A DNA stretch of 34,092 nt from VRUE01 sp963748075. GTDB lineage: Bacteria > Actinomycetota > Thermoleophilia > Solirubrobacterales > 70-9. The position numbers and the translations under genes are program-made. The notes beneath the pieces were generated by a model, which worked only from the letters and a program-made list of their open reading frames with translations, was not told the origin of the DNA and ran no database searches. The stretch covers positions 1 through 34,092 of the forward strand of contig CAVVHQ010000004.1 in the NCBI GenBank assembly GCA_963748075.1. Direction: 5' to 3'. Positions 23,931 to 31,625 of the stretch are shown here, piece after piece (position 1 is the first letter of the stretch; each line of letters starts with the position of its first letter).

Positions 23931-24490
23931 ACCTCCAGGATCTCCTCTTCCTTCCCCTTCAGCAGCGCGTCGATCTCGGTGATCGCCTCGTCGGTCTGCT
24001 TCTGCAGGTTGGCCTCGGCGCGCCGCTCGTCGTCCTCGCCCGCTTCGCCCTCCTTCTTCAGCTCGCGCAGGTCGTGCATCGTGTCGCGCCGTATGTTGCG
24101 GACGGCGACCCGCCCCTCCTCGGCGACCCCGTGGACGACCTTGACCAGCTCGCGGCGGCGCTCCTCGGTCAGTTCGGGGATTTGCAGGCGGATGACGCTG
24201 CCGTCGTTGCTCGGCGTCAAGCCGACGTCGGACTCCTGGATCGCCTTCTCGATCGCCCCGACCGAGCCCTTGTCGAAGGGGGTCACGGTGAGCAGGCGCG
24301 CATCGGAGGTCGCCACGTTGGCGAGCTGCTTGAGCGGCGTCGGCGAGCCGTAGTAATCGACCGTGATCCGGTCGAGCAGGTGCGGCGAGGCGCGCCCCGT
24401 CCGCACCGTGGCCAGCTCGCCGCGGCTCGACTCGACCGACTTGCCCATCCGGTCGTGGGCGTCCTTGAGTAGCTCGTCGATCAGCTCCAC
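23927..24490 (-). CDS. frr: ribosome recycling factor
   Basis: 187 residues, matching the usual 185. RRF splits post-termination ribosomes with EF-G. The conserved blocks are TVRTGRASPHLLDRITVDYYGSPTPLKQLA, LTPSNDGSVIRLQIPELTEERRRELVK and VAVRNIRRD. GTG 24490 is preferred because AGAGGA lies 4 nt before it and because alignment in memory with other RRFs begins here. An upstream GTG at 24511, overlapping the pyrH stop by 4 bp, would add seven residues (MTREEDP) but has no ribosome site. Confidence 0.94.
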   Translation of the reverse strand: MELIDELLKDAHDRMGKSVESSRGELATVRTGRASPHLLDRITVDYYGSPTPLKQLANVATSDARLLTVTPFDKGSVGAIEKAIQESDVGLTPSNDGSVIRLQIPELTEERRRELVKVVHGVAEEGRVAVRNIRRDTMHDLRELKKEGEAGEDDERRAEANLQKQTDEAITEIDALLKGKEEEILEV

Positions 24491-24507
24491 TGGATCCTCT
24501 TCTCGGG

Positions 24508-25245
24508 TCACCTGGCGGGCCCACTGGAGGAAACCAGCGTCCCCACCCTCTGACCGCTGACGATCCTATCTATGTTGCGGTCATCCCCCATGTTGAAGAC
24601 GTAGATCGGCAGCTCGTTGTCCATGCAGAGTGAGAGCGCGGTCGAGTCCATCACCTTCAGCCCGCGCTCGATCGCCTCGCGGTGCGAGATCTCCGCGATG
24701 AACTTCGCCTCGGGGTTGACCCTCGGATCGGAGTCGAAGACCCCCTCCACCCCGTTCTTTGCCATCAGGATCGCTTCCGCGTGGATCTCCAGGGAACGCA
24801 GCGCCGCCGCCGTGTCGGTGGTGAAGAACGGGTTGCCGGTGCCGGCCGCGAAGATCACCACGCGGCCCTTCTCCAGATGGCGCATTGCGCGACGGCGGAT
24901 GTAGGGCTCGGCGACCTCCTTGACGTCGATCGCCGACATCACCCGGGTGTGCTCGCCGATGTCCTCCAGCGCGTCCTGGAGGGTGAGCGCGTTGAGCACG
25001 GTCGCCAGCATCCCCATGTAGTCGCCCGTGGCGCGGTCCATCCCCGCCGCGGCGGCTTCCAGGCCGCGGTAGATGTTGCCGGCGCCCACCACGATCGCGA
25101 CCTCGACCCCGCGCCCCCGCACGTCCGCCACCTGGCGCGCGATCCGCTGCACCTCGGCGGCGTCGGTGCCGTGCTCGCGCTCGCCCATCAGCGCCTCGCC
25201 CGAGAGCTTCAGGAGGATGCGGTCGAATTGCGGCTGGGAGTCCAT
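24508..25245 (-). CDS. pyrH: UMP kinase
   Basis: 245 residues of the amino-acid-kinase fold. It phosphorylates UMP to UDP and is normally hexameric and regulated by UTP/GTP. The family blocks are ILLKLSGEAL, VEVAIVVGAGNIYRG, MGMLATVLNALTLQDALE, VVIFAAGTGNPFFTTDTAAALR and the ending STALSLCMDNELPIYVFNMGD. It sits in the conserved order rpsB-tsf-pyrH-frr. ATG 25245 has no clear ribosome site; TAGGCT (minus strand, 25263-25268) lies 17 nt upstream in the 49-bp gap after tsf and may be an internal promoter. Confidence 0.96.
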   Translation of the reverse strand: MDSQPQFDRILLKLSGEALMGEREHGTDAAEVQRIARQVADVRGRGVEVAIVVGAGNIYRGLEAAAAGMDRATGDYMGMLATVLNALTLQDALEDIGEHTRVMSAIDVKEVAEPYIRRRAMRHLEKGRVVIFAAGTGNPFFTTDTAAALRSLEIHAEAILMAKNGVEGVFDSDPRVNPEAKFIAEISHREAIERGLKVMDSTALSLCMDNELPIYVFNMGDDRNIDRIVSGQRVGTLVSSSGPAR

Positions 25246-25294
25246 CGGGCTGGCTCGCGCCCAGCCTATCCGCGGGGCGGAGTCGCGGCCAGTC

Positions 25295-25897
25295 TCAGTC
25301 GCCGACCCGGAAGTAGGCGAAGCGGGGAAGCCGGATGTTCTCGCCGGTCTTCGCGGCCAGCTCCTGGCGCAGCTCCTCGATCGACTTCGATTCGTGCTTC
25401 TCGGCGTTGACGTGCGTCTGGTCGAGCAGCGTCACCTCCTTCGCCCACTTGGCGAGCTGCCCCTCGACGATCTTCTCGACCACGTTGTCGGGTTTGCCGT
25501 CCTCGCGCGCCTTCTCCTCGAAGATGCGCCTCTCCGCCTCGCGCTCGGGGGCAGGGATCTCCTCGGTGGAGACGTAGCGCGGCGCCGTCGCGGCGACGTG
25601 CAGGGCCACCTCGTAGGCGAACGCCTTGAAGTCCTCGTTGCGGGCGACGAAGTCGGTCTCGCACTGGACCTCGACCATCGCCCCGACCTTGTCGTTGGCG
25701 TGGACGTAGGCGGCGACGACGCCCTCGCTGGTGCCGCGCCCTTCGCGCTTCGCGGCCGAGGCCTGCCCCTTCACCCGGAGGATCTCGATCGCGCGGTCGA
25801 GATCGCCCTCCGACTCGGCGAGGGCGGCTTTGCAGTCCATCATCGCCGCCCCGGTGCGATCCCGAAGTGCCTTCACGTCGGCAGCGGTGACGCTCAT
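25295..25897 (-). CDS. tsf: elongation factor Ts
   Basis: 200 residues, the short form of EF-Ts. It exchanges GDP on EF-Tu. The N-terminal UBA-like domain ends in the signature ALRDRTGAAMMDCKAALAESEGDLDRAIE. The core has VGAMVEVQCETDFVARNEDFKAFAYEVALHVAA, and the C-terminus is the module common to short EF-Ts. ATG 25897 overlaps the rpsB stop by 4 bp; its ribosome site AAAGGTGG lies within the end of rpsB. Confidence 0.96.
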   Translation of the reverse strand: MSVTAADVKALRDRTGAAMMDCKAALAESEGDLDRAIEILRVKGQASAAKREGRGTSEGVVAAYVHANDKVGAMVEVQCETDFVARNEDFKAFAYEVALHVAATAPRYVSTEEIPAPEREAERRIFEEKAREDGKPDNVVEKIVEGQLAKWAKEVTLLDQTHVNAEKHESKSIEELRQELAAKTGENIRLPRFAYFRVGD

Positions 25898-26961
25898 TTG
25901 GCGCCACCTTTCTCAGCTGCAGCGTCCTCGGGAGAGGCCTCCTGCGACTCGGCTGCGGCCGGGGCTTTCTCGGGTGCGCTGGAATCTTGGCCCTTCGACG
26001 CCTCACCTGCGGGTGGCGTGGGGCTGGCTTCCCCGCCCGGCGAGGGCGGGGTGCCCTGCCCCGCGACAGGACCCGCAGTCGGGGAGGCGTGTCCCTGGGC
26101 CGTTTTCCCTTCCGCCTGCGCCCTCTGCTCCGCGGCCTGTTTCTCCTCAGCCGCCTTTTTCTTAGCTTCCTCCGCTTCCAGCCGCGCTTTCTCCTCTTCC
26201 TCGCGCTTCTTGCGCTCTTCCTCCTCCTTCTTGCGACGCTCCATCTCCTCGGCGAGGCGGCGTTCCTCCTGGACGCGCCAGGCGCCCGCCCCCTCCTCGA
26301 TCGCGCCGCCGATCGTGCCGATCACCAGCTGGCAGGAGCGGATCGCGTCGTCGTTGCCGGGGACCACGTAGTCGATATGGGTCGGATCGCAGTTGGTGTC
26401 GACCAGACCGATGATCGGGATCCGCAGGCGGACCGCCTCGCGCACCGCGATCTCCTCGGTTTTGAGGTCGGTGACGAAGACCGCGTCGGGCAGGCGGTCC
26501 ATGTCGCGCACACCGCCGAGGTTGTACTCGAGCTTCGCGAGCTCGGCCTGCATCCCCATCCGCTCCTTGGTCGGCAGCAGCTCCAATTTGCCCTCGTCCC
26601 GCCAGGAGGTCAGCTCGTGCAGGCGTGAGATCCGGGCTGAGATCGTGTTGAAGTTGGTCAGCAGGCCGCCCAGCCAGCGCTGGTTGACGTAAGGCATCTG
26701 GCAGCGTTCTGCCCACTCCTGGACCGGCCCGCGCGCCTGCTTCTTGGTGCCGACGAACAGCACCGTGCCGCCGCCGCTGGCCAGCTCGCCGGCGAAGCGA
26801 CGCGCGTTCTCCAGCAGCGCCTCGGTCTGGATGAGGTCGATGATGTGAATCCCGTCCAGCTCGCCGAAGATGTAGCGACGCATGTTCGGGTTCCAGCGTC
26901 GGGTCTGGTGGCCGAAGTGGACTCCGGCCTCCAGCAGATCTTTGAGGCCTGCCTCTGGCAT
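25894..26961 (-). CDS. rpsB: 30S ribosomal protein S2 with long C-terminal extension
   Basis: 355 residues; the S2 core takes up residues 1-230 (GVHFGHQTRRWNPNMRRYIF, VNQRWLGGLLTNF, DRLPDAVFVTDL, IPIIGLVDTNCDPTHIDYVVPGNDDA). The remaining 125 residues are an extension: a strongly charged Glu/Lys/Ala coiled-coil region (231-285) and a Pro/Ser/Gly/Ala-rich disordered tail (286-355). Some Actinobacteria have S2 tails, but this one is long. ATG 26961 has AAGGAG at 26973-26978, 11 nt away, rather far. It is the first gene of rpsB-tsf-pyrH-frr. Confidence 0.95.
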   Translation of the reverse strand: MPEAGLKDLLEAGVHFGHQTRRWNPNMRRYIFGELDGIHIIDLIQTEALLENARRFAGELASGGGTVLFVGTKKQARGPVQEWAERCQMPYVNQRWLGGLLTNFNTISARISRLHELTSWRDEGKLELLPTKERMGMQAELAKLEYNLGGVRDMDRLPDAVFVTDLKTEEIAVREAVRLRIPIIGLVDTNCDPTHIDYVVPGNDDAIRSCQLVIGTIGGAIEEGAGAWRVQEERRLAEEMERRKKEEEERKKREEEEKARLEAEEAKKKAAEEKQAAEQRAQAEGKTAQGHASPTAGPVAGQGTPPSPGGEASPTPPAGEASKGQDSSAPEKAPAAAESQEASPEDAAAEKGGAK

Positions 26962-27059
26962 TGTCAGAACATCTCCTTGGTCTTGCGGTGAAGCCCCGCC
27001 GGCCCTTCCGGGGACTCGGCCTCGCGGGCCGGTCAGGATCCGGGGCGACTCGACGGGGG

Positions 27060-27098
27060 TCGGTTTAACCGATCGATTGTAGTGTGGAAGCCTCGGTT
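27060..27098 (-). promoter_or_regulatory. rpsB promoter with three TCGGTT half-sites
   Basis: On the minus strand TACAAT (27076-27081) is a good -10 box about 114 nt before the rpsB start. The hexamer TCGGTT, or its complement AACCGA, occurs at 27060-27065, 27067-27072 and 27093-27098. The first two form a 13-bp dyad over the expected transcription start; the last two flank the -10 box as a wider inverted repeat. No clear -35 box was seen. The leader (26962-27068) is long enough for autogenous control by S2, but no known S2 leader structure was recognised. Confidence 0.5.
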
Positions 27099-27762
27099 AG
27101 GCGCCCCGGGCCGCCGCGAGCGCCGCGGCGAGGTCGGCGGGCAGCTCCGCGGCGAAGCTCAGCTCCGCGCCGGTCGCGGGGTGCGCGAAGGCGAGCCGGT
27201 GGGCGTGCAGGAACTGGCGCGTGAGACCGTACCTCTGCTCGCCGCCGTAGGTGGGGTCGCCGACCAGCGGGTGGCCGATCGCGGCGAAGTGAGCACGGAT
27301 CTGGTGGGTGCGGCCGGTCTCCAGCCGCGCCTCCAGGTAGGTCTCGGCGGCGAACAGCTCGAGCACGGTGAAATGGGTGCGGGCCTGGCGTGAGGCGGCA
27401 CCGGAGACCGCCATCCGGTGGCGCTGCCGCGCGGCGCGGCCGATCGGCGCGTCGATCGTCCCGGTGCGGGTGGCGAGTCGCCCTTGGGCGAGCGCCAGGT
27501 AGGCGCGCTCGACCTCGCGCCGCTGCACCTGCTCCTGGAGGGCGGCGTGGGTCGCGTCGTCGCGAGCGACGACCAGCAGGCCGCTGGTGCCCTTGTCGAG
27601 CCGGTGCACGATCCCCGGTCGCTCCGGGTCGGAGCCGCCGCCGAGGATCTCCCCCAGCTCGTCGACGAGCGTGGGTCCGCGGTGGCTGGGGGCCGGGTGG
27701 ACGACCAGGCCGGCCGGCTTGTCGACGACCGCCAGCCACCGGTCGAGATGGACGATTCTCAT
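27097..27762 (-). CDS. RluA-family pseudouridine synthase lacking the S4 domain
   Basis: 221 residues, only the catalytic domain. It converts uridine to pseudouridine in rRNA or tRNA. The catalytic motif is PGIVHRLDKGTSGLLVVARDD (Asp in HRLDKGTSG), followed by AYLALAQGRL and ARLETGRTHQIRAHFAAIGHPLVGDPTYGG. Typical RluD/RluC proteins have about 300 residues with an N-terminal S4 RNA-binding domain; here the start ATG 27762 overlaps the lspA stop by 4 bp and nothing S4-like is encoded upstream in any frame. The family position after lspA is typical of RluD. Target site unknown. Confidence 0.88.
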   Translation of the reverse strand: MRIVHLDRWLAVVDKPAGLVVHPAPSHRGPTLVDELGEILGGGSDPERPGIVHRLDKGTSGLLVVARDDATHAALQEQVQRREVERAYLALAQGRLATRTGTIDAPIGRAARQRHRMAVSGAASRQARTHFTVLELFAAETYLEARLETGRTHQIRAHFAAIGHPLVGDPTYGGEQRYGLTRQFLHAHRLAFAHPATGAELSFAAELPADLAAALAAARGA

Positions 27763-28214
27763 TGCGCCTCGCGCAGGTAGCTCAGCGCCAGCGCGACGAC
27801 GCCGAGCGTGATCGCCACGTCGGCCAGGTTGAAGGGCGGCCAGGAGAGGAAGGCGACGTAGTCGGTTACCGCGTCGACCCGCACCCGGTCGGCGAGGTTG
27901 CCGAGCGCTCCGCCCGCCAGCAGCCCGGTCGCCACCCACATCCCCGGCCGCGTCGGGTTGCGGGCGAACAGCACGCCGACGAACAGCAGCGCAGCGATCG
28001 TGACCGCGATCAGCGTCGCTCCGCCGCCGCTGGCCAGACCGAAGGCGACGCCGCGGTTGTGGGCGAGGGTCAGGTCGAGCGGTCCGAGCAGTTCGACGTG
28101 CTCGCCGGGGACGAGGCGGTCCTCGACCAGCGCCTTGGCGGCTTGGTCGAGGAGCACGACGAGGCCGCAAAGCGCGCCGGCGAGGCGCCAGGCGCGGGCG
28201 CCGGCGCCGCTCAC
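27759..28214 (-). CDS. lspA: lipoprotein signal peptidase (signal peptidase II)
   Basis: 151 residues, four membrane helices. LspA removes signal peptides from lipoproteins after lipid attachment. The conserved motifs are DQAAKALV near the N-terminus, LTLAHNRGVAFGL, and the two catalytic Asp blocks GALGNLADRVRVDAVTDYVAF and FNLADVAITLGV. The start is GTG 28214, overlapping the yggT stop by 4 bp. The longer upstream frame is a shadow of yggT and proC. Confidence 0.94.
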   Translation of the reverse strand: MSGAGARAWRLAGALCGLVVLLDQAAKALVEDRLVPGEHVELLGPLDLTLAHNRGVAFGLASGGGATLIAVTIAALLFVGVLFARNPTRPGMWVATGLLAGGALGNLADRVRVDAVTDYVAFLSWPPFNLADVAITLGVVALALSYLREAQ

Positions 28215-28513
28215 CCGGAGATCAGGGCGACGACCAGGCCACGCACGATGAAGAGCACGATGATCCCGAGGATCGGGCTGAGGTCGAGCGCGAAGCCGCC
28301 GCCGCCGAGCGGCGGGATGAACCGCCGGAAGATGTTGAGGTATGGGTTGGTCGTCTCGGCGACGAAGTCCAGCACCGCCCGCAACCAGCGGTTGTGGGGC
28401 ATCCGCGGGATCCACGAGCTGAGCACGTTGACGAAGATCAGGACGATGTAGACGAGGAACAGCGCGTCGACGTAGCTGGCGACGTCGTTTCGGTCGAGCG
28501 CTAGCCAGATCAC
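28211..28513 (-). CDS. YggT-family membrane protein
   Basis: 100 residues with two membrane segments (about 18-36 and 78-97) and between them the family pattern SSWIPRMPHNRWLRAVLDFVAETTNPYLNIFRRFIPPLGG. YggT proteins are found next to proC, sepF and yggS in many bacteria and are linked to cell division, osmotic stress or chloroplast/thylakoid biogenesis; the exact role is not settled. ATG 28513 overlaps the proC stop by 4 bp. Confidence 0.92.
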   Translation of the reverse strand: MIWLALDRNDVASYVDALFLVYIVLIFVNVLSSWIPRMPHNRWLRAVLDFVAETTNPYLNIFRRFIPPLGGGGFALDLSPILGIIVLFIVRGLVVALISG

Positions 28514-29250
28514 CCGCGCATCCTCTCCAGAGAGGCCCGCACGGCCGCCTCGAACGCCCCCCGAGCGCCCTCCCGCTCCAGCGCCTCCAGCCCGGCCTCG
28601 GTGCTCCCCCCGGGCGAGGCCACGGCCTCGCGCAGGTCGGCGGGGTGCCGTTCACGCAACAGCTCCGCCGTCCCAGCGGTCGTCTCCACGACCAGCTCCC
28701 GGGCAAGCTCCTCCTCCAGCCCCGCCTCCGCACCGGCGGCGGCGATCGCCTCCACCGCAAGCGCCAGGTAGGCGGGCGCGCACCCCATCACCGCGGTGGC
28801 CGCATCGAACTCCGAGTCCGGCAGCTCGATCACATGCCCGAGCACCTCCAGCATCCCGCGAACCTCGGCACTGAGGACACCGGCAACGCAAAGGACCCCC
28901 CGCCGCACCTCCACTGCCAGGTTGGGCATCACCCTGGCGACGTCCGCCTCGGGGAAGAGGCCCCCGACGCTGTCCAGCGAGGTGGCCCCCAGCAGCGAGA
29001 CCACGGCCTTCGCCCCGCCAAGCTCGTCCACCACCGCCCCGAGGTTTGCCGGCTTCACGGCGAGCACGACCAGATCGGCCCGTTCGGCCAGCTCCCGATT
29101 CGACCCGACCGTTTCGCCGCCCAGCTCCCGAGCCAGCCCCGCCGCCCTGCCCGACCCTGAATCCGTGAACAGCATCCCCTCGGCCTCGCCGACCAGCCCA
29201 CGAGCCATCGCCGCAGCCATGCTCCCGGCGCCGACGAAGCCAACGATCAT
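28510..29250 (-). CDS. proC: pyrroline-5-carboxylate reductase
   Basis: 246 residues, last step of proline synthesis (P5C to proline with NAD(P)H). The Rossmann loop MIVGFVGAGSMAAAMARGL opens the protein; VVLAVKPANL and RVMPNLAVEVRRG follow; the C-terminal signature is REAVASPGGSTEAGLEALE. The protein is a little shorter than the usual 265-275. ATG 29250 has TAGGCT 7 nt upstream, within the 14-bp gap after sepF, suggesting a leaderless internal promoter. proS, which uses proline, is on the same strand but far away. Confidence 0.94.
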   Translation of the reverse strand: MIVGFVGAGSMAAAMARGLVGEAEGMLFTDSGSGRAAGLARELGGETVGSNRELAERADLVVLAVKPANLGAVVDELGGAKAVVSLLGATSLDSVGGLFPEADVARVMPNLAVEVRRGVLCVAGVLSAEVRGMLEVLGHVIELPDSEFDAATAVMGCAPAYLALAVEAIAAAGAEAGLEEELARELVVETTAGTAELLRERHPADLREAVASPGGSTEAGLEALEREGARGAFEAAVRASLERMRG

Positions 29251-29257
29251 GCGGCGC

Positions 29258-29263
29258 AGCCTA
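29258..29263 (-). promoter_or_regulatory. TAGGCT -10 element of proC
   Basis: On the minus strand TAGGCT sits between the sepF stop codon and the proC ATG, ending 7 nt before the start codon. Confidence 0.45.
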
Positions 29264-29264
29264 T

Positions 29265-29807
29265 CTACGACTGATTGAAGAACCCTTTGTCGAGCAGCCG
29301 CGCCTTCTCCTCGGCGGAGACCTCGACGTTCTTGGGGGTCAGCAGGAAGATCTTCTCGGCCACCCGCTGCATCCCCCCGTCGAGCGAGTAGGTGAGCCCC
29401 GAGCAGAAATCGATCATCCGCTTCGACAGCTCGTGATCGGTCGTCTGCAGGTTGAGGATGACCGGCACCGCACGCTTGAACTGGTCCGCGACCTGCTGGG
29501 CGTCGTTGAAGTTGCGCGGGATGACGAGGTGGACCTTGACGTCGGAATCGGCGCCGACCGGGCGCAGGACGCGGGTCCGGGAGGCGGAGATCGGCTCGTC
29601 GTCGGCGAAGATGTCGTCGATCTCGTCGCGGCGCGAGCGCCGCGAGGTCGGCAGGCGGCGAACCTGGCCCGGTTCGCGACCCGCCTCGACCTCCTCTTCC
29701 TCGGCGAGGTCCTCCTCGTACTCGAGTCCCTGCTCGTGCTCTTCGGCGAGGCCGAAGTAGACCAACGCTCTATGCCAGCTGTCACGTAGTGCCATTGCTC
29801 GGCTCAT
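29265..29807 (-). CDS. sepF: cell division protein SepF
   Basis: 180 residues. SepF is the FtsZ membrane anchor of Actinobacteria and Gram-positive bacteria. The N-terminal amphipathic segment (MSRAMALRDSWHRALVYFGLAEE) fits the lipid-binding helix. An acidic and then Arg-rich linker follows (24-65), then the SepF core (about 80-170): VHLVIPRNFNDAQQVADQFKRAVPVILNLQ and MIDFCSGLTYSLDGGMQRVAEKIFLLTPKNVEV. The start may be ATG 29807 or ATG 29795; the first is preceded by AGG at 5 nt. An AT-rich gap (29808-29844, including CATAAT on the minus strand) may hold its promoter. ftsZ is not in the window. Confidence 0.94.
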   Translation of the reverse strand: MSRAMALRDSWHRALVYFGLAEEHEQGLEYEEDLAEEEEVEAGREPGQVRRLPTSRRSRRDEIDDIFADDEPISASRTRVLRPVGADSDVKVHLVIPRNFNDAQQVADQFKRAVPVILNLQTTDHELSKRMIDFCSGLTYSLDGGMQRVAEKIFLLTPKNVEVSAEEKARLLDKGFFNQS

Positions 29808-29844
29808 TCGGCCTGGATGGGCGGATTCCTCTACTAATTATGGC

Positions 29845-30477
29845 CTATACGTAGAGGGCCGTTCCGAGCCGAATGATCGTCGCCCCCTCCTCGATCGCCA
29901 CCGGCCAGTCCTGCGAGGTGCCCATCGAGAGGCGCTCGAGGCCGTGCTCGGCGGCCAGCTGGGCGAGCCGCGCGAAGTGCGGGCGGGAGCTCTCGGGATC
30001 AATGTCGAACGGGGGCATCGTCATCAGGCCGGTGACGCGGACCGGGCAGCGCTCCAGGAAGGCGCCGAGGTCCGCCGGCGCGACGCCGCCCTTTCCCTCC
30101 TCGCCGGCGACGTTGACCTCGACCAGGACCTCGGTCCCCGGGCCACCGTGGCGGCCGAGCTGCTCCAGCGCCGAGTCGGTCGCCACCGAGTGGATCAGCC
30201 GGCAGACCGGGAGCAGGCGCTTCACCTTGCGGCTCTGCAGGTTGCCGATGAAGTCCCACCCGAAGGCGTCGCCCCAGCGCTCGTGCTTGGCGGCGAGGTC
30301 CTGCTGGCGGCTCTCGCCGACCAGCGCGACCCCCGCCTCGGCCAGGGCGCCCATCTCCTCGGTCGGCACGTACTTGGTCGCGGCGAGGATCTCGACCCGG
30401 TCGCCGACCCGCTCGCGCACCGCTTCCAGGTTGGCGGCGATCTTCGTCGGGTCGAGCCCGTGAATCAGCCCTGGCAT
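29845..30477 (-). CDS. yggS: YggS/PLPBP-family pyridoxal phosphate homeostasis protein
   Basis: 210 residues, alanine-racemase-like TIM barrel without enzyme activity in known members; it binds PLP and affects B6 and amino-acid pools. The PLP lysine is K35 in EILAATKYVPTEEM. Further family blocks are WDFIGNLQSRKVKRLL, VLVEVNVAGEEGKGG, VRVTGLMTMPPFD and LSMGTSQDWPVAIEEGATIIRLGTALYV. ATG 30477 overlaps the end of the CCA gene by 13 bp. Residues ESRQQD replace the more common ENRVQE. Confidence 0.93.
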   Translation of the reverse strand: MPGLIHGLDPTKIAANLEAVRERVGDRVEILAATKYVPTEEMGALAEAGVALVGESRQQDLAAKHERWGDAFGWDFIGNLQSRKVKRLLPVCRLIHSVATDSALEQLGRHGGPGTEVLVEVNVAGEEGKGGVAPADLGAFLERCPVRVTGLMTMPPFDIDPESSRPHFARLAQLAAEHGLERLSMGTSQDWPVAIEEGATIIRLGTALYV

Positions 30478-31594
30478 CGCTCAGCTCCCCGCGCCGCGGC
30501 CACGGCGACCTCCAGCTGGGCCTCGCGCCCGGCGATCTCGCCGTCGAGCTTGCGGCGCAGCGCCTCGTCCAGCCCGCGTCCCACCGCCGGTCCCTGCCGC
30601 ACCCCGGCCGCGATCAGATCGTCGCCGTCGATCTCCAGCCTCACCGAGCGCCACTCGATCAGGTAGCGGTCGAGCCACTCGGCGCCCAGCGCCCGGGCCA
30701 GGACCAGCTCGACCGGATCGTGCCCCCGTGCCAGCTCGACCGCGAGGGAGGGCCGCTCGGGCCGCGCGGCGGCCAGCCGCTCCTCCCCCCCGGGCTGCCG
30801 AGCGCCGCGGCCAGTACCGCGCGGTCGCGTGGCACGACCCGCTGCCACGGCGGCGCCGACAGCAACTCGCCCACCCGCGCGGCGAGCGCGATCCCTTCCG
30901 GCCGCAGCTCGACCAGGCCCCACGCGGCGAGCAGCTCGAAGCCGCGCGCCGGCTCGGGCTCGGCGGCGAGGCGCAGCAGGTCGGCCCGGCGGCGGTCGTC
31001 AGAGACCGTCTCGAGGTCGGTGCGCCGCAGTGGCCCCTCGGTGCCCGGCTCAAGCCCGAACCCGAAGCGGGCCGCGTAGCGGGCGGCGCGCAGCGCCCGG
31101 GTCGGGTCGTCGATGAAGGAGCGCGCGTGCAAGGCGCGCAACACCCCCGCTTCGAGGTCGGCGCGACCCCCGTAGGGGTCGATCAGCGACACTGCGCCCC
31201 GCAGCGGAACCGCCATCGCGTTGATCGTAAAGTCCCGCCGGGCGAGGTCGGTCTCGATCTCGGTGGCCGGCTCGACCTCGGGAAGGGCGCCCGGTTGCGG
31301 GTAGGTCTCGGCCCGCGCCGTCGCGATGTCGACCTGGTGGCCGTCGAGCTCCACCTTGGCGGTGGCGAAACGCTCGTGCTCGACCGTCTTTGCGGCGCCG
31401 AGCCTGGCCGCCAGCGCCGCAGCGTCGCCGACGACGACCAGGTCGACGTCGGAGCGCCCTCGCCCGAGCAGCAGGTCGCGCACCGCGCCGCCGACCAGGT
31501 AGACGGGCGCCTCGCTCGAGGCACGGACCGCGTCCAGCTCGGGATGGGCGCGCCGCAGCGCTTCCGCGAGGTTGTCGACTGGAATCGTGGTCAT
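30465..31594 (-). CDS. CCA tRNA nucleotidyltransferase / poly(A) polymerase-type, frameshifted
   Basis: Class II nucleotidyltransferase that adds or repairs tRNA 3' CCA ends. Upstream part: head domain VYLVGGAVRDLLLGRGRSDVDLVVVGD (catalytic DxD), TDLARRDFTINAMAVPL, the neck RALRAARYAARFGFGLEPGT, up to VLAAALGSPGG. The rest (EERLAAARPERPSLAVELA to RYLIEWRSVRLEIDGDDLIAAGVRQGPAVGRGLDEALRRK) is in another frame ending at 30465. A run of seven Cs (plus strand, 30785-30791) at the junction is one base short of joining both frames. The joined protein would be about 376 residues. Sequencing error is the simplest explanation. ATG 31594 is 7 nt from TAGGGA on the minus strand, back to back with the deacetylase promoter. 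Confidence 0.83.
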
Positions 31595-31605
31595 GCCGCG
31601 ATCCC

Positions 31606-31611
31606 TACCAT
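31606..31611 (+). promoter_or_regulatory. TACCAT -10 element in divergent 31-bp gap
   Basis: TACCAT lies 8 nt before an in-frame TTG (31620) and 14 nt before the ATG (31626) of the deacetylase gene. It overlaps TAGGGA on the other strand (31602-31607), which serves the CCA gene, so the two promoters share their cores. Confidence 0.35.
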
Positions 31612-31625
31612 GATCGCCGTTGCGG

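Noticed and set aside
26964..26972. Two-codon upstream reading frame (ATG TTC TGA) before rpsB
   Set aside because: The ribosome site touches its ATG with no spacing, so it is not likely to be translated.
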